The position numbers and the translations under genes were made by a program. 64,000 nt of DNA from Arthrobacter sp. 31Y (lineage in GTDB: Bacteria > Actinomycetota > Actinomycetes > Actinomycetales > Micrococcaceae): positions 1 to 64,000 of the forward strand of contig NZ_JAFW01000002.1 of assembly GCF_000526335.1 (NCBI RefSeq), in the 5' to 3' direction. Position 1 is the first letter of the stretch. Each line of letters starts with the position of its first letter. The notes below the pieces were generated by a model that saw only the letters and a list, made by a program, of their open reading frames with translations, was not told where the DNA came from and searched no databases. Positions 22,636-31,572 of this stretch are shown here, in pieces.

Positions 22636-23050
22636 TGCAGGCAGCAGTGACCAAAGACGTGGTGTGGGATCCTCTGCTGGACCCAGACTCCTACGCAGCC
22701 CCCTCAACGCCGACTTAAAGGTCTAACCACCACCACGCACGCGGGCCATCAGCCCCCAACCTGACATTGGTGCACGATGACATACGGACGTGCCCATACC
22801 CTGGTCCAATGCTCTCCAGCAGCATCCACAGGAGTCTTCACCCGCGCACTGAATGACGAAGGCTGAGAGTATGAGCCCTCGGGACAATAGCCAGTTTCAT
22901 CGCACTCGTTGGCACAGGGACCGCTTTCTGTCATCCGTCCCACTCATCGAATCGTTACAGGACACTTGGGTTTCCGCGGTGTGGTCGAGTTGGCCCCTCC
23001 GGCAGGCGGCTACTCGCGTGACCGCCAGCACGTTCGGGCTGTTGTTCGTC
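22636..23050. other. 415-base gap after the resolvase, no convincing gene
   Basis: Short frames occur on both strands (for example a 64-residue Cys-containing minus-strand frame at 22749-22943) but none has a ribosome site or recognisable content. Probably decayed sequence at the edge of an inserted segment. Confidence 0.4.
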
Positions 23051-23431
23051 TTATGGCAGGACGGCGATGCCGTCGATTTCGACCCTAATGTCCGGGCCCA
23101 GGCCTGCAGCGACCGTGGTGCGGGCAGGGAAGGGGTGTGCGAAGAATTCGCCGTAGGCTGCGTTGACTTCAGCCCAGTCATCGTCGCTGCTGATGTAGAC
23201 GCGTACGGTTACGAGGTCGGACAGCTTTCCGCCCGCTGCTTCGATGACGGCTCTCAGGTTTGCCAGCGCCTGCCGGGCCTGATCGCCGGCGTCCGTGCTT
23301 ACGAGCTCACGGGAGGCGGGGTCGAACCCGCACTGCCCAGACAGATAGAGGTGATTATCTACCCGCACCCCTTGGGAGTAGCTTCCGAGGGGCAGGGGTG
23401 CGTTGGGGGTGCGGATTTCTTGCTTAAGCAT
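23051..23431 (-). CDS. RidA (YjgF/UK114) family enamine/imine deaminase
   Basis: Start at ATG 23431 with AAAGGAAC nine bases upstream; the earlier frame from 23491 overlaps the operator. The 126-residue protein has the RidA pattern: NAPLPLGSYSQGVRVDNHLYLSGQCGFDP, QARQALANLRAVIEAAGGKLSDLVTVRVYI, and HPFPARTTVAAGLGPDIRVEIDGIAVL, including the conserved Arg in PARTTV that binds the carboxylate. It hydrolyses reactive imino acids, as formed by the oxidase in the divergent transport/oxidase operon. The pairing supports an amino-acid oxidation role for the module. Confidence 0.88.
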   Translation of the reverse strand: MLKQEIRTPNAPLPLGSYSQGVRVDNHLYLSGQCGFDPASRELVSTDAGDQARQALANLRAVIEAAGGKLSDLVTVRVYISSDDDWAEVNAAYGEFFAHPFPARTTVAAGLGPDIRVEIDGIAVLP

Positions 23432-23490
23432 GCCGTGGCGTTCCTTTGCGTGATTTTTTACGTGGGCGTCTTGACGAATCCAATGTGACA

Positions 23491-23519
23491 TCAGACACTT
23501 GGACTGTCAGACAGTCTGA
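23491..23519. promoter_or_regulatory. TCAGAC operator between ridA-like gene and ABC operon
   Basis: TCAGAC-A-GTCTGA (23507-23519) is a perfect palindrome; a separate TCAGAC half-site lies at 23491-23496. Their placement in the divergent promoter region makes them a candidate binding site for the GntR/FCD regulator encoded at 27476-28144. Confidence 0.65.
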
Positions 23520-23541
23520 TACTAGGAAGATAGGCTGAAAC

Positions 23542-24450
23542 ATGCAAGCCACATTTCGTACCTACGCCACTGCAGCCGTTGCTGCTGGCCTTTTGACCGT
23601 CACTGCCTGCGGCAACGCGAACTCTCAGTCGTCAGCTGTATCGTCGGCGTCGTCGTCTGCTCCTTCTGTGGATGAAAAACTCGCGGCAATGGTGCCGGAG
23701 AACATCCGTCAGGCAGGAGAGGTCCGTGTCGGCACGGACCCGACCTACGCTCCGTTCGAATCGACCGATACCGACGGGAAGACCATCGTTGGACTCGATC
23801 CCGACCTTGCCAAGGCCATCGGCGGCAAGCTGGGTCTTGAGGTTGAGTTCGTTCCCACGGGTTTCGATGCTCTGATTCCGGCGTTGGACGCCAACAAGGT
23901 TGATATGGCCATGTCCTCGATCGGGGATACCAAGAAGCGGGAAGAAACCGTTGATTTCGCAACCTATTACTGGAACGGCTCCCTGCTGCTGGTCGGCAAG
24001 GGGAACCCGAAGGAATTGAAAGCTGACCAGACCTGCGGGGGACGAATCGGTGTAATCCGCGGGTCTTTGCAGCAGACGACGTTCCTTCCAGCCCAGGAAG
24101 CGTCCTGCAAGGCTGCAGGCAAGCCCGCACCCACCGCGGATGTTTATCAGACAGCCCCCCAGGCCCAGCTCGCGCTTCAGAGCAACCGGGTTGATGGCGT
24201 CCTGACAGATGCTCCGCCAGTGGCTGATGCTGCGAAGAAGAACCCGGAAAAGTTCGAGTCGGTTGGTCCGCTGTTGAAGAATCCCAATCCGGGCGGGGTT
24301 GCCCTGCCGAAGGACAGCAAGCTGACTGAAGCGGTGAGCGCGGCGATCAACGAACTGATTAGCGACGGCACCTACGGATCTCTTCTGGAGAAGTGGAATC
24401 TGGGTGACATCAAGATCGAAAAGTCTGAAATCAACGGAGCCGTTTCGTGA
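23542..24450 (+). CDS. Amino-acid ABC transporter substrate-binding lipoprotein (family 3)
   Basis: A 302-residue protein with a lipoprotein signal ending LLTVTACGN (Cys near residue 23) and a Ser-rich linker. The mature part has the family-3 solute-binding pattern: AGEVRVGTDPTYAPFESTDTDGKTIVGLDPDLAKAIG, KLGLEVEFVPTGFDALIPALDANKVDMAMSSIGDTKKREETVDFATYYWNGSLLLVGKG. Such proteins bind polar or basic amino acids. First gene of the transport operon after the divergent operator; it overlaps the permease gene by four bases. Exact ligand unknown. Confidence 0.9.
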   Translation: MQATFRTYATAAVAAGLLTVTACGNANSQSSAVSSASSSAPSVDEKLAAMVPENIRQAGEVRVGTDPTYAPFESTDTDGKTIVGLDPDLAKAIGGKLGLEVEFVPTGFDALIPALDANKVDMAMSSIGDTKKREETVDFATYYWNGSLLLVGKGNPKELKADQTCGGRIGVIRGSLQQTTFLPAQEASCKAAGKPAPTADVYQTAPQAQLALQSNRVDGVLTDAPPVADAAKKNPEKFESVGPLLKNPNPGGVALPKDSKLTEAVSAAINELISDGTYGSLLEKWNLGDIKIEKSEINGAVS

Positions 24451-25397
24451 ATACGAGCATGAAAGGGCTTGCTTCCCCCGACACAGTCGTCGCCCAGCGG
24501 AGCCCCGAGAAGGTCAGGAAGCTCAAGCGGCCCGGCCGTTGGGCCTCCTACCTCGTCCTGGGCGTGCTGGCGGTCCTTGCGATTGAGTCTGTTGCAACGA
24601 ACCCCAACTTCGGTTGGCCCATCGTGGCCCAGTATTTCACCTCGCCCCGTGTGCTCGACGGCCTGGTCAACACTCTCCAATTAACCGTCGTCGCGATGGT
24701 CCTGGGTGTGGTGCTGGGAGTCATCCTGGCCGTGATGCGGCTAAGTACCAACCCGGCGCTCTATTCAGTGGCGGGCCTCTACATCTGGTTCTTCCGTGGA
24801 ACGCCCGTGTTCGTTCAATTGCTCTTCTGGGGCTTCATCTCAGCCCTCTATCCCGTGTTGACTCTGGGTGTCCCCGGAGCTGAGCCCTTGTTCGCCATGG
24901 ATACCAACTCATTGATCACCCCGATTGTGGCCGCAATCCTTGGGCTCGCGCTGAATGAGGCGGCCTACATGGCCGAAATCGTCCGGGCGGGCATTGTCTC
25001 GGTCGGTAAGGGACAAACCGAGGCCGCCCACGCGTTGGGCATGTCAAACATGCGCACCCTGCGCCGTGTAATCCTCCCGCAGGCCATGAGCGTCATCGTC
25101 CCGCCAACGGCCAACAACGCCATCTCGATGCTGAAGACCACCTCCTTGGTCAGCGTGTTGTCCTTCCCTGAACTGCTGTACGCGACCCAGCTCATCTATG
25201 CGGAGAACTTCCAGACCATCCCCCTTCTGATCACCGCATCCATCTGGTACCTGATCGTCACCACACTGATGACCATCGGTCAGTACTACGTCGAGCGCCA
25301 CTACAACAAGAGCACCCGGGTCCAGGGCCTTGGCATCTTCCGCCGGGTTCTTGAACTACAAAAAAGGCGGGGCACCAATGACGCCCCGGCACGCTAG
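24447..25397 (+). CDS. Amino-acid ABC transporter permease (HisM/GlnP type)
   Basis: A 316-residue protein with a charged N-terminal extension then five to six membrane segments. GLVNTLQLTVVAMVLGVVLGVILAVMRLS, YIWFFRGTPVFVQLLFWGF and the EAA loop EAAYMAEIVRAGIVSVGKGQTEAAHALGMSNMRTLRRVILPQA are diagnostic of polar amino-acid transporters. The single permease gene presumably forms a homodimer. It is placed between the binding protein and the ATPase gene, all on one strand and coupled at the start. Confidence 0.92.
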   Translation: MNTSMKGLASPDTVVAQRSPEKVRKLKRPGRWASYLVLGVLAVLAIESVATNPNFGWPIVAQYFTSPRVLDGLVNTLQLTVVAMVLGVVLGVILAVMRLSTNPALYSVAGLYIWFFRGTPVFVQLLFWGFISALYPVLTLGVPGAEPLFAMDTNSLITPIVAAILGLALNEAAYMAEIVRAGIVSVGKGQTEAAHALGMSNMRTLRRVILPQAMSVIVPPTANNAISMLKTTSLVSVLSFPELLYATQLIYAENFQTIPLLITASIWYLIVTTLMTIGQYYVERHYNKSTRVQGLGIFRRVLELQKRRGTNDAPAR

Positions 25398-25406
25398 GAG
25401 AAACCG

Positions 25407-26180
25407 ATGAACCCCACACCACCAGTGATGGTTTCGGCCAAAAACGTTTGGAAATCCTTCGGACACAACGAAGTACTCAAAGGCATCAACCTCGAGGTCA
25501 ACGCCGGAGAAGTGACCACCCTTCTTGGACCGTCCGGATCCGGAAAATCCACGTTCCTGCGCCTGATCAACCACCTGGACACAGCAACTGCGGGCCGCAT
25601 CACCGTAGACGGCGAACTGGTTGGCTACCGAGAACACCACGGGGCCCTGCACGAACTGCGCCCGCAGTCCATCGCAAAGATGCGCTCGGAAGTCGGAATG
25701 GTTTTCCAGCAATTCAACCTCTTCCCGCACATGTCGGTTCTCCAGAACATCATGGAAGCCCCGGTTGGGGTGAAAAAGGAACCCAAAGCCCGGGTCAAGG
25801 AACGGGCCGAGCGTCTGCTGGAACGTGTCGGTCTCGCTGACAAGCGCAACGCCTATCCCGGTTCGCTCTCCGGCGGGCAACAACAGCGCATTGCCATCGC
25901 CCGTGCGCTGGCCATGGAACCCAAACTCATGCTCTTCGACGAACCGACCTCGGCACTGGACCCCGAACTGGTCGGGGAAGTCCTCGATGTCATGCATGAC
26001 CTCGCCTCCACCGGGATGACCATGATCGTTGTCACCCACGAAATGGGCTTTGCCCGGGAAGTCGCCGACTCTGTCGTCTTCATGGATGGCGGCGTCGTTG
26101 TCGAAAGCGGCCACCCCAAAGATGTTCTCAGCAACCCGCAGGAAGAACGCACCCAAGCGTTCCTCAGCAAAGTCCTCTAA
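25407..26180 (+). CDS. Amino-acid ABC transporter ATP-binding protein (GlnQ/HisP type)
   Basis: A 257-residue ATPase beginning after AGGAGAAACCG. Walker [10 protein letters not shown] (about residue 45), Q-loop [13 protein letters not shown], signature LSGGQQQR (near 150), Walker [14 protein letters not shown] and the H-loop [12 protein letters not shown] are all present. Length and motifs match the polar amino-acid importer ATPases. Powers the transporter with the two upstream genes. Confidence 0.93.
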   Translation: MNPTPPVMVSAKNVWKSFGHNEVLKGINLEVNAGEVTTLLGPSGSGKSTFLRLINHLDTATAGRITVDGELVGYREHHGALHELRPQSIAKMRSEVGMVFQQFNLFPHMSVLQNIMEAPVGVKKEPKARVKERAERLLERVGLADKRNAYPGSLSGGQQQRIAIARALAMEPKLMLFDEPTSALDPELVGEVLDVMHDLASTGMTMIVVTHEMGFAREVADSVVFMDGGVVVESGHPKDVLSNPQEERTQAFLSKVL

Positions 26181-26212
26181 ACCACGCGCCACCACCGCAG
26201 AAAGAACCACCC

Positions 26213-27370
26213 ATGAAAATAGCCGTAATCGGAGCAGGAATAATTGGCGTGTCCATCGCCGCCGAAGCTGCCGCCCGTGGGGCTGACGTGACCCTGATCG
26301 ACAACAAGGCCCCAGGATCGGGGACCTCCTCTGTCTCGTATGCGTGGATCAATTCGAACGGCAAGGAACCAGCCGGATACTACGAACTCAACCGCGCCGG
26401 CCTTGAGGCACATCACCGCCTTGCCGGCGGCGGTGGGGACTGGTTCCGGCCCACCGGCCACATTGAACTTGCGGCCACCCCTGAACACGTCAAGGAACTT
26501 CACCGCCGATTGGAGCGGCTTGGCCAGTTCGGGTACGAGGCCACCGTCATCAGCACGGCCGCAGCCACCGGTCTCGTGCCCGACCTCATCGTCCCCGAAG
26601 ACTGCACGGCGGCAGCATACTTCCCTCGTGAAGGGCACGTCTTTCCGGCCCTATACATCCGCCACCATCTGCAGCGGGCCAGAGAGCATGGCATGAGCCT
26701 GCGCATCGGAGTCACCGCCGAGGCGTTCCAGGAAACCTCCGAGGGTGTAGATGTCACCCTCAGCGACGGCAGCACAGTCTCGGTGGACCAAGTGGTAAGT
26801 GCCGTCGGTCGCTGGACAAACGACATCACCGCCGCCGCCGGGCTGGGACCTGTGGTAGCGGAGTACCAGGAGCCCGGTGATGTGACGGTGGGGTATCTTG
26901 CCGTGACAAATCCCTTGCCGGTATCCATTGACCGGATGATCACAAGTCCCAAGCTCAATGTCCGGCCCGATGGCGGTGGACGGTTGCTGCTGCAGGCACT
27001 CGATCTCGACGTCAACGCCACCCCCGACGCCGTACCGGCTGTTGACTCGGATCTGGCCAAGGAATTCATCAGCAGGCTCCAGGACGTTCTGAAAAACACG
27101 GAAAACGCGCATATCACCGAACTCCAGGTCGGCCTCAGAGCGATGCCTGCCGACGGACAGAGCGTTATCGGACCGGTCCCATCAAGGCCGTGGCTTTACC
27201 TTGTGGCAACCCACAGCGGAGTGACACTGGCCCCGTTCCTCGGGGCGTCCGTCGCAGCGGAAGTATTCGGCGAGGTCGAGCCTTTGTTCGAAGACTTCCG
27301 GCCCACCAGGCTGCTGGACAGCTACCCCCAGCAGGTTCTCGCCGCGCCACGCCAGCCCGGGCAACAATAA
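26213..27370 (+). CDS. FAD-dependent oxidoreductase (DAO family), amino-acid oxidase/dehydrogenase-like
   Basis: A 385-residue protein starting MKIAVIGAGIIGVSIAAEAAARGADVTLID, the dinucleotide-binding GxGxxG with acidic Asp at the strand end for FAD. Later VDQVVSAVGRWTND and LRAMPADGQSVIGPVPSRPWLYLVATHSGVTLAPFLG match the DAO family (D-amino-acid oxidase/dehydrogenase, glycine/sarcosine oxidase). It would oxidise an imported amino acid to an imine, which RidA hydrolyses. The specific substrate cannot be read from sequence. It follows the ATPase gene by 32 bases. Confidence 0.85.
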   Translation: MKIAVIGAGIIGVSIAAEAAARGADVTLIDNKAPGSGTSSVSYAWINSNGKEPAGYYELNRAGLEAHHRLAGGGGDWFRPTGHIELAATPEHVKELHRRLERLGQFGYEATVISTAAATGLVPDLIVPEDCTAAAYFPREGHVFPALYIRHHLQRAREHGMSLRIGVTAEAFQETSEGVDVTLSDGSTVSVDQVVSAVGRWTNDITAAAGLGPVVAEYQEPGDVTVGYLAVTNPLPVSIDRMITSPKLNVRPDGGGRLLLQALDLDVNATPDAVPAVDSDLAKEFISRLQDVLKNTENAHITELQVGLRAMPADGQSVIGPVPSRPWLYLVATHSGVTLAPFLGASVAAEVFGEVEPLFEDFRPTRLLDSYPQQVLAAPRQPGQQ

Positions 27371-27475
27371 CCAACCGAACGAGGATCCAACGAACGCCTA
27401 GGATCTTCACTAGAACGCGGTGGCGGATCTCTTACCGAAACATCCGCCACCGCTGAAGGACAGTAGGAGCACCCT

Positions 27476-28144
27476 GTGAACAAAATCCATCGCATGACCG
27501 CCGTCGAACTCAGTGCCGCTGCGCTTCGGCAACAAATCCTCACCCGCGAAATACTCCCAGGCTCGCGCGTGACAGAGGACGCCGTCGCGGCCCAGCTCGG
27601 CGTTTCACGGGCCACTGTCCGCCAGGCTCTGAACTCCCTCGAACAAGAGGGGCTGCTCGTGCGCAATCCCACCTCCCGGGTTCTGGAAGTACTCAGCCTC
27701 ACTCCGGAGGACGTCAAAGATATCTATCAAGCACGCCGCATCCTCGAACTCGCAGGAGTGGAAGCAGCATTGGACGCCCCGGAAGAAGCGCTCCTCGAGC
27801 TCAAACAGGCCATTTCACAGATGAGGGAAGCGATCCCCAACCGCGACTATGTCGGATTCGTCGAAGCAGACCGGCTCAGCCACGCCCTCACCGTAGGCTT
27901 CCTGAATTCGCGCCTGCTCTCGGAGACGCACACAGCCCTGATGCGACGGCTGCGCCTGGCCATCACACATCTGGAAGAAGACGAAAACATCATTGCCGAG
28001 GAACTGCTCCACCACGAGGAATTCTGTGACCTGGTCCTCGCCCGCAAGACCGATGAAGCGAAGAAAAACCTCGCAGAACGACTCGATGTCGCCGAACGCA
28101 ATATGCTGCGCAGCCTCGTCACTCCCCAGCGCGCCCACTCCTGA
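27476..28144 (+). CDS. GntR-family (FCD) transcriptional regulator
   Basis: A 222-residue protein. ALRQQILTREILPGSRVTEDAVAAQLGVSRATVRQALNSLEQEGLLVRNPTSRVLEV is the GntR winged helix; DVKDIYQARRILELAGVEAAL followed by helical EADRLSHALTVGFL and EELLHHEEFCDLVLARKTDEAKKNLAERLDVAERNML form the FCD ligand domain with a likely metal-binding His/Asp set. It closes the transport/oxidase module and is the likely controller of the TCAGAC palindrome at 23491-23519. Starts at GTG 27476 after TAGGAG. Confidence 0.88.
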   Translation: MNKIHRMTAVELSAAALRQQILTREILPGSRVTEDAVAAQLGVSRATVRQALNSLEQEGLLVRNPTSRVLEVLSLTPEDVKDIYQARRILELAGVEAALDAPEEALLELKQAISQMREAIPNRDYVGFVEADRLSHALTVGFLNSRLLSETHTALMRRLRLAITHLEEDENIIAEELLHHEEFCDLVLARKTDEAKKNLAERLDVAERNMLRSLVTPQRAHS

Positions 28145-28320
28145 CCCGTCAACGGAGACCCAGGGGCCTCGAGTCGGGGATCCCGACCCTACGCCTTTAA
28201 TCCGTAACCTTTCCCAGCTGCCCGGCTGGCTGGCAGCGCACCTCAACATCGGCTCCACGGCGGCCGCTAACAATCCCCATGCGGCCATTCGGATGTTGCC
28301 CTAAATGCGCGATGAACCAG

Positions 28321-28508
28321 AACAACAACCCCCGGGACGCCCTGCGCGCTCCGCTCTGTCTGGAAAACGCTCTCTAAGGCCCAAAGAAGGCTAGCTCGTT
28401 AGTCTGCACCGCGATGGGGCACACACAACCACCGAGATTGCCGAACTCTTTTGCGTCGCCCGTTCCGCCCTCTACCGGGCCATTCGACGCGTCGCGTCAT
28501 CCTCGTGA
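28321..28508 (+). pseudogene. Decayed resolvase C-terminus with in-frame stop
   Basis: One plus-strand frame reads a basic GRPARSALSGKRSLRPKEG stretch, a stop codon near 28391-28393, then LVSLHRDGAHTTTEIAELFCVARSALYRAIRR to the stop at 28506-28508. This is the Arg-rich linker and C-terminal HTH of a serine resolvase different from that at 22048 (different HTH sequence). No N-terminal catalytic part is present nearby. Confidence 0.7.
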
Positions 28509-28690
28509 CCTTCCCAGCCAGCGAGTCGTCACATCGCGAGCCTTCGTTCCTCGCGCTTCAGCGCTCTAGTGCAGGCGACTCCCGATCAAAGTGACGCTTT
28601 CGGCAGGGACTTCGGACGCCGGTGAGTTCATACCCGACTGCAATACTCCCGCAATCGCTGATTTCAGTGCAGTTAGCTTCTGAAAACGAC

Positions 28691-28819
28691 ACACGGTGAA
28701 CCTGTTGCAGGGTAGGGGAGTAGCGTTGCGCTCCGTGTCAGATGGGATTGATCCAGCTTCCAGCAAGGGAAGGCTCATGTTGGCTACGTTGGCGGACTAC
28801 GAACGCGAACTGATCACTG
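28691..28819 (+). pseudogene. Internal fragment of the resolvase gene, direct repeat of 22286-22423
   Basis: Encodes VNLLQGRGVALRSVSDGIDPASSKGRLML...ATLADYERELIT, matching the resident resolvase with a nine-base deletion and several substitutions. Homology begins at ACACGGT and ends at GATCACTG. It lacks start, catalytic serine and C-terminal HTH. With the complete gene at 22 kb in the same orientation it brackets the amino-acid oxidation module. Confidence 0.85.
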
Positions 28820-29090
28820 CACCCTGCGGTGCTGCTGTAGGCCTGTAAAAGATCCCGGAGCCGTGCTTGGTCCTGCGGCAGCAGTTTGTCGAAGACCCGT
28901 TCGCCGGCCGTGTCCTATCGGCGTTCAACGCGTGTCTCTGGACTTGGCGGCAACACTTCGGATCATTAATGACAGGGCGAGAGAGTCATACCAGGTCCAG
29001 CGACCAAGTTCCCGATCTTAGGGGCTAAATATTGTAACGGGCTGGATTCCTGAACGAGTGCCCTATTCCGTGACGCACAAGCTGTTCAGT
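28820..29090. other. Gap before the SDR gene with decayed sequence
   Basis: No intact gene. On the minus strand near 28820-28910 a frame reads GERVFDKLLPQDQARLRDLL, which resembles the end of a MarR-type regulator or similar helical protein, but it has no start nearby. Probably remnant. Confidence 0.35.
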
Positions 29091-29864
29091 CTAGTTGCGC
29101 CCTGCCATCACGCCGCCGTCGGCGTTCCAGACAGCGCCTGTAACCCATCCGGCTTTGTCTGAGAGGAGGAAGGCCGCGACCTCGGCGATGTCCTGGGGCG
29201 TTCCGACCCGGCCAATAGGATGAAACGAATTGAAGCCACTTATGGTGGCCTCTACCTCGTTACGAGGAATGAATTTTTCGTAGATGGGTGTTCGTACAAC
29301 CGCTGGGGCTATCGCGTTGACTCGGATTCCGTTTGAGGAAAGTTCCATTGCGAGATGCTGTGTCAGTGCATGGAGTCCGGCCTTGGCCATCGAGTATGCC
29401 GGGGAGGGGGTGGCTGCGATGGCTTGATGCGCCCACATGGACCCTATGTTGACCACTGCACCGCGGTGACCCTTTGCCATCATGTTTGAGACGATCGTCT
29501 GGGTGATGAAGAACATGGAACGGTTCAGACAGTGGTATTGGTCATAGTCTTGTTCCGTATGTTCAAGGAAGGGTGTGGGGACGAAGACTCCAGCGGCGTT
29601 TACAAGAAGGGAAGCATCAGCGTGGTTAGAGGTCAGGAGCAAACGCAAAGCCGTGACGGAGTCCTCATTGGACAGGTCGGCCTCGGCGCTGAAGACAGTA
29701 CCCTTGGCGCCAAGTACCTGGGCCGCTTTCGAGAGCTTCTCTGCGTCCCTTCCAATGAGAACTGCGGTTCCGCCATCTTCAACTATACGTTCGGCGATCG
29801 CGTAGCCAATGCCGCTTGAGCCCCCAACGACGATCAGTTTCTGCCCGGTGAATTGTTTTTCCAT
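29091..29864 (-). CDS. Short-chain dehydrogenase/reductase (SDR)
   Basis: A 257-residue classical SDR. The cofactor motif reads [13 protein letters not shown] (about residues 12-24), NAAG in LLVNAAGVF, Ser in VNIGSMW, and YSMAK active site (Tyr/Lys near 155-159), followed by [14 protein letters not shown]. Substrate unknown. Its end lies at a region of old recombinase remnants; its neighbour upstream is the metalloprotease gene but the two are not obviously linked. Start at ATG 29864 or 29867. Confidence 0.9.
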   Translation of the reverse strand: MEKQFTGQKLIVVGGSSGIGYAIAERIVEDGGTAVLIGRDAEKLSKAAQVLGAKGTVFSAEADLSNEDSVTALRLLLTSNHADASLLVNAAGVFVPTPFLEHTEQDYDQYHCLNRSMFFITQTIVSNMMAKGHRGAVVNIGSMWAHQAIAATPSPAYSMAKAGLHALTQHLAMELSSNGIRVNAIAPAVVRTPIYEKFIPRNEVEATISGFNSFHPIGRVGTPQDIAEVAAFLLSDKAGWVTGAVWNADGGVMAGRN

Positions 29865-29959
29865 CAAGGTTGGTTCCTTCTACGTCTTTGCTGATACAGC
29901 CGATTCCCATGCTGGGTGGCTTCGCATTATGGCGATGACTTGCAGTCGGTCTTAGATAA

Positions 29960-29999
29960 GTCAGAGGGGCGTGGCTGTTGCTAGCCAGGCCCCTCTGGC
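29960..29999 (-). terminator. Hairpin terminator after the metalloprotease gene
   Basis: CAGAGGGGC (29962-29970) pairs with GCCCCTCTG (29989-29997), directly after the minus-strand protease stop at 30002. Confidence 0.65.
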
Positions 30000-30001
30000 T
30001 T

Positions 30002-31207
30002 TCAGTGTTGAACGGAATGTCCTGGGTTGAACAGGTTGTCTACGTCTGATTTAGTCAGTTCTTTGAGAGCTTCCTTAGTCTCTTCCGGATGGCTCTCACT
30101 GTTCTTTCTCTTCAGGGTCTCCTGGTTGTCAGTTCCGGTACCGTTGCCCACGCTTCCTCCTCCGAACTGGAGATTGGCCCAGTTATTTTGAGAAGTCAGG
30201 GCGGTCTTGACCGTGTCCTGGTTGATATCTGAGCTCACCGTCCCTGACGCGGAACCACTGCAATTCCAGTCGATCGGACCATTGGCGGTGCCGCTGAGTT
30301 GCCGGGTAGTGCCACAGAAGTAAACCGACTTCCAGCCGGCGCCTGCGGCTCCGAGGCCATTGACTTCAGTCAGGCTGTTCTCGTTCAACGTAGGGGCGGT
30401 GTTTGAATAGCCGAAGTAGGAGCTCCCGTTAGCTCGTGGCACACCTGAGAACTGATAGGAGTAGTTCATTACACTGAGATAGTTTGGTTTGTAGTGAACG
30501 TGGTCTGTCCCGCCGTGCTTGAGGCCGAGACTGTGACCAAATTCGTGGATGAAGGTGCCGACTTGCATGTCTTCGGTAGCATTCCATCCGCAATACGGCC
30601 CCATCGTCATGATGAAAGTGTCTCCGGGTATATTGAATGCTTGCCCGCTGCTGCAGTTGTTGCCACTGTCATCCGTGTAGGCGTCGGCCCAAAGAGCGTA
30701 GTAAAAGATCGAGGATCTTTTAGGATTAAAATTGGCATTTCGGATAGCTGTCGTCTGGGCGGTCACCGGTGACAACAGAGAGTCGTAAGCAACCTGGTTA
30801 CCACCTCCGAGGTTATAAGCGCTCCCCAAGGCTGTTCCAGTATCCAGATGAAGGGAAATTCCCGTGGTTCCGTTCGGATTCCAGACGGGGGCTTGAGCGA
30901 ACGTGGCAACAATGCGGTTGAAAGCCGTTACGGACGGCAGTCTTCCGGACATATAGTCCACTTCCACGAAGAGGTCTTTACGTTTGGGGTCGGCCCCCAT
31001 GGCGGGGAGGTTCACATCGATGCTTCCGTCACCGTTTGCGTCATAACCATAGGTTTCCCAACTATCGAGGAGCCCGTCGCCGTCAGTATCCAAAGGGGCT
31101 GCATATGCCGCTGGAGCCAGGGTTAGAGCGCCTCCGACTGTTGAGATGCTCATGAGCACGGCGGTGGAGCCCATGAGTATTTGTGTGAGACGTTTTCTTT
31201 GAGCCAT
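30002..31207 (-). CDS. Secreted metzincin-type zinc metalloprotease
   Basis: Start at ATG 31207 with AAAGGATC upstream, giving 401 residues; the longer frame is unsupported. A signal peptide (LTQILMGSTAVLMSISTVGGAL...AYAAP) is followed by DTDGDGLLDSWETYGYDANGDG, a calcium-loop-like region. FIHEFGHSLGLKHGG (about 220-234) carries HExxHxxGxxH, and YLSVMNYSYQF supplies the Met-turn, so it is a metzincin. Several Cys could form disulfides (NNCSSG, GPYCGW, YFCGTT, DWNCSG). It probably degrades an extracellular protein substrate. The C-terminus is charged and without a wall-anchor. Confidence 0.85.
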   Translation of the reverse strand: MAQRKRLTQILMGSTAVLMSISTVGGALTLAPAAYAAPLDTDGDGLLDSWETYGYDANGDGSIDVNLPAMGADPKRKDLFVEVDYMSGRLPSVTAFNRIVATFAQAPVWNPNGTTGISLHLDTGTALGSAYNLGGGNQVAYDSLLSPVTAQTTAIRNANFNPKRSSIFYYALWADAYTDDSGNNCSSGQAFNIPGDTFIMTMGPYCGWNATEDMQVGTFIHEFGHSLGLKHGGTDHVHYKPNYLSVMNYSYQFSGVPRANGSSYFGYSNTAPTLNENSLTEVNGLGAAGAGWKSVYFCGTTRQLSGTANGPIDWNCSGSASGTVSSDINQDTVKTALTSQNNWANLQFGGGSVGNGTGTDNQETLKRKNSESHPEETKEALKELTKSDVDNLFNPGHSVQH

Positions 31208-31572
31208 GATGATCCTTTCGGGGATACAAGTCCACATGGCAACAATTGTCGAAGCCCACTGAAGAACCACGATCGGTGCGTTGCCGTGTTTATCGAACCA
31301 AGGTCGCAACAAAAGCGTCAAGCACCTTTATAAACTATGTATGTTTAATCCATATTGTCCGCTCTCATGCTTTATTGCATGACAAGAAATGCCATTGAGT
31401 CTCTTTGCGGCGAAGGAAACCGTACAGCAGCATGGTATGCAATGAGGAATGGCTGAGCCCACGCAGGGGTTTGACGAAACCCGCGCGTTTGTTAATGCTT
31501 GGGGTCTGAATTGCAATTCACTCACGAGCCGCTACGCCAGGCAGCGCGAATGAAAGGCATTTTATCTGGATG
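31208..31572. other. 365-base region upstream of the protease gene, no gene
   Basis: Contains the protease promoter region and, at 31467-31482, the palindrome GGGTTT-GACG-AAACCC. Short frames on both strands have no ribosome site. Confidence 0.4.
31467..31482. promoter_or_regulatory. GGGTTT-GACG-AAACCC palindrome sharing its core with 3198-3251
   Basis: A six-base-pair stem with a GACG loop. Its core GTTTGACGAAAC is identical to 12 bases in both arms of the large palindrome at 3.2 kb. Function unknown. Confidence 0.5.
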
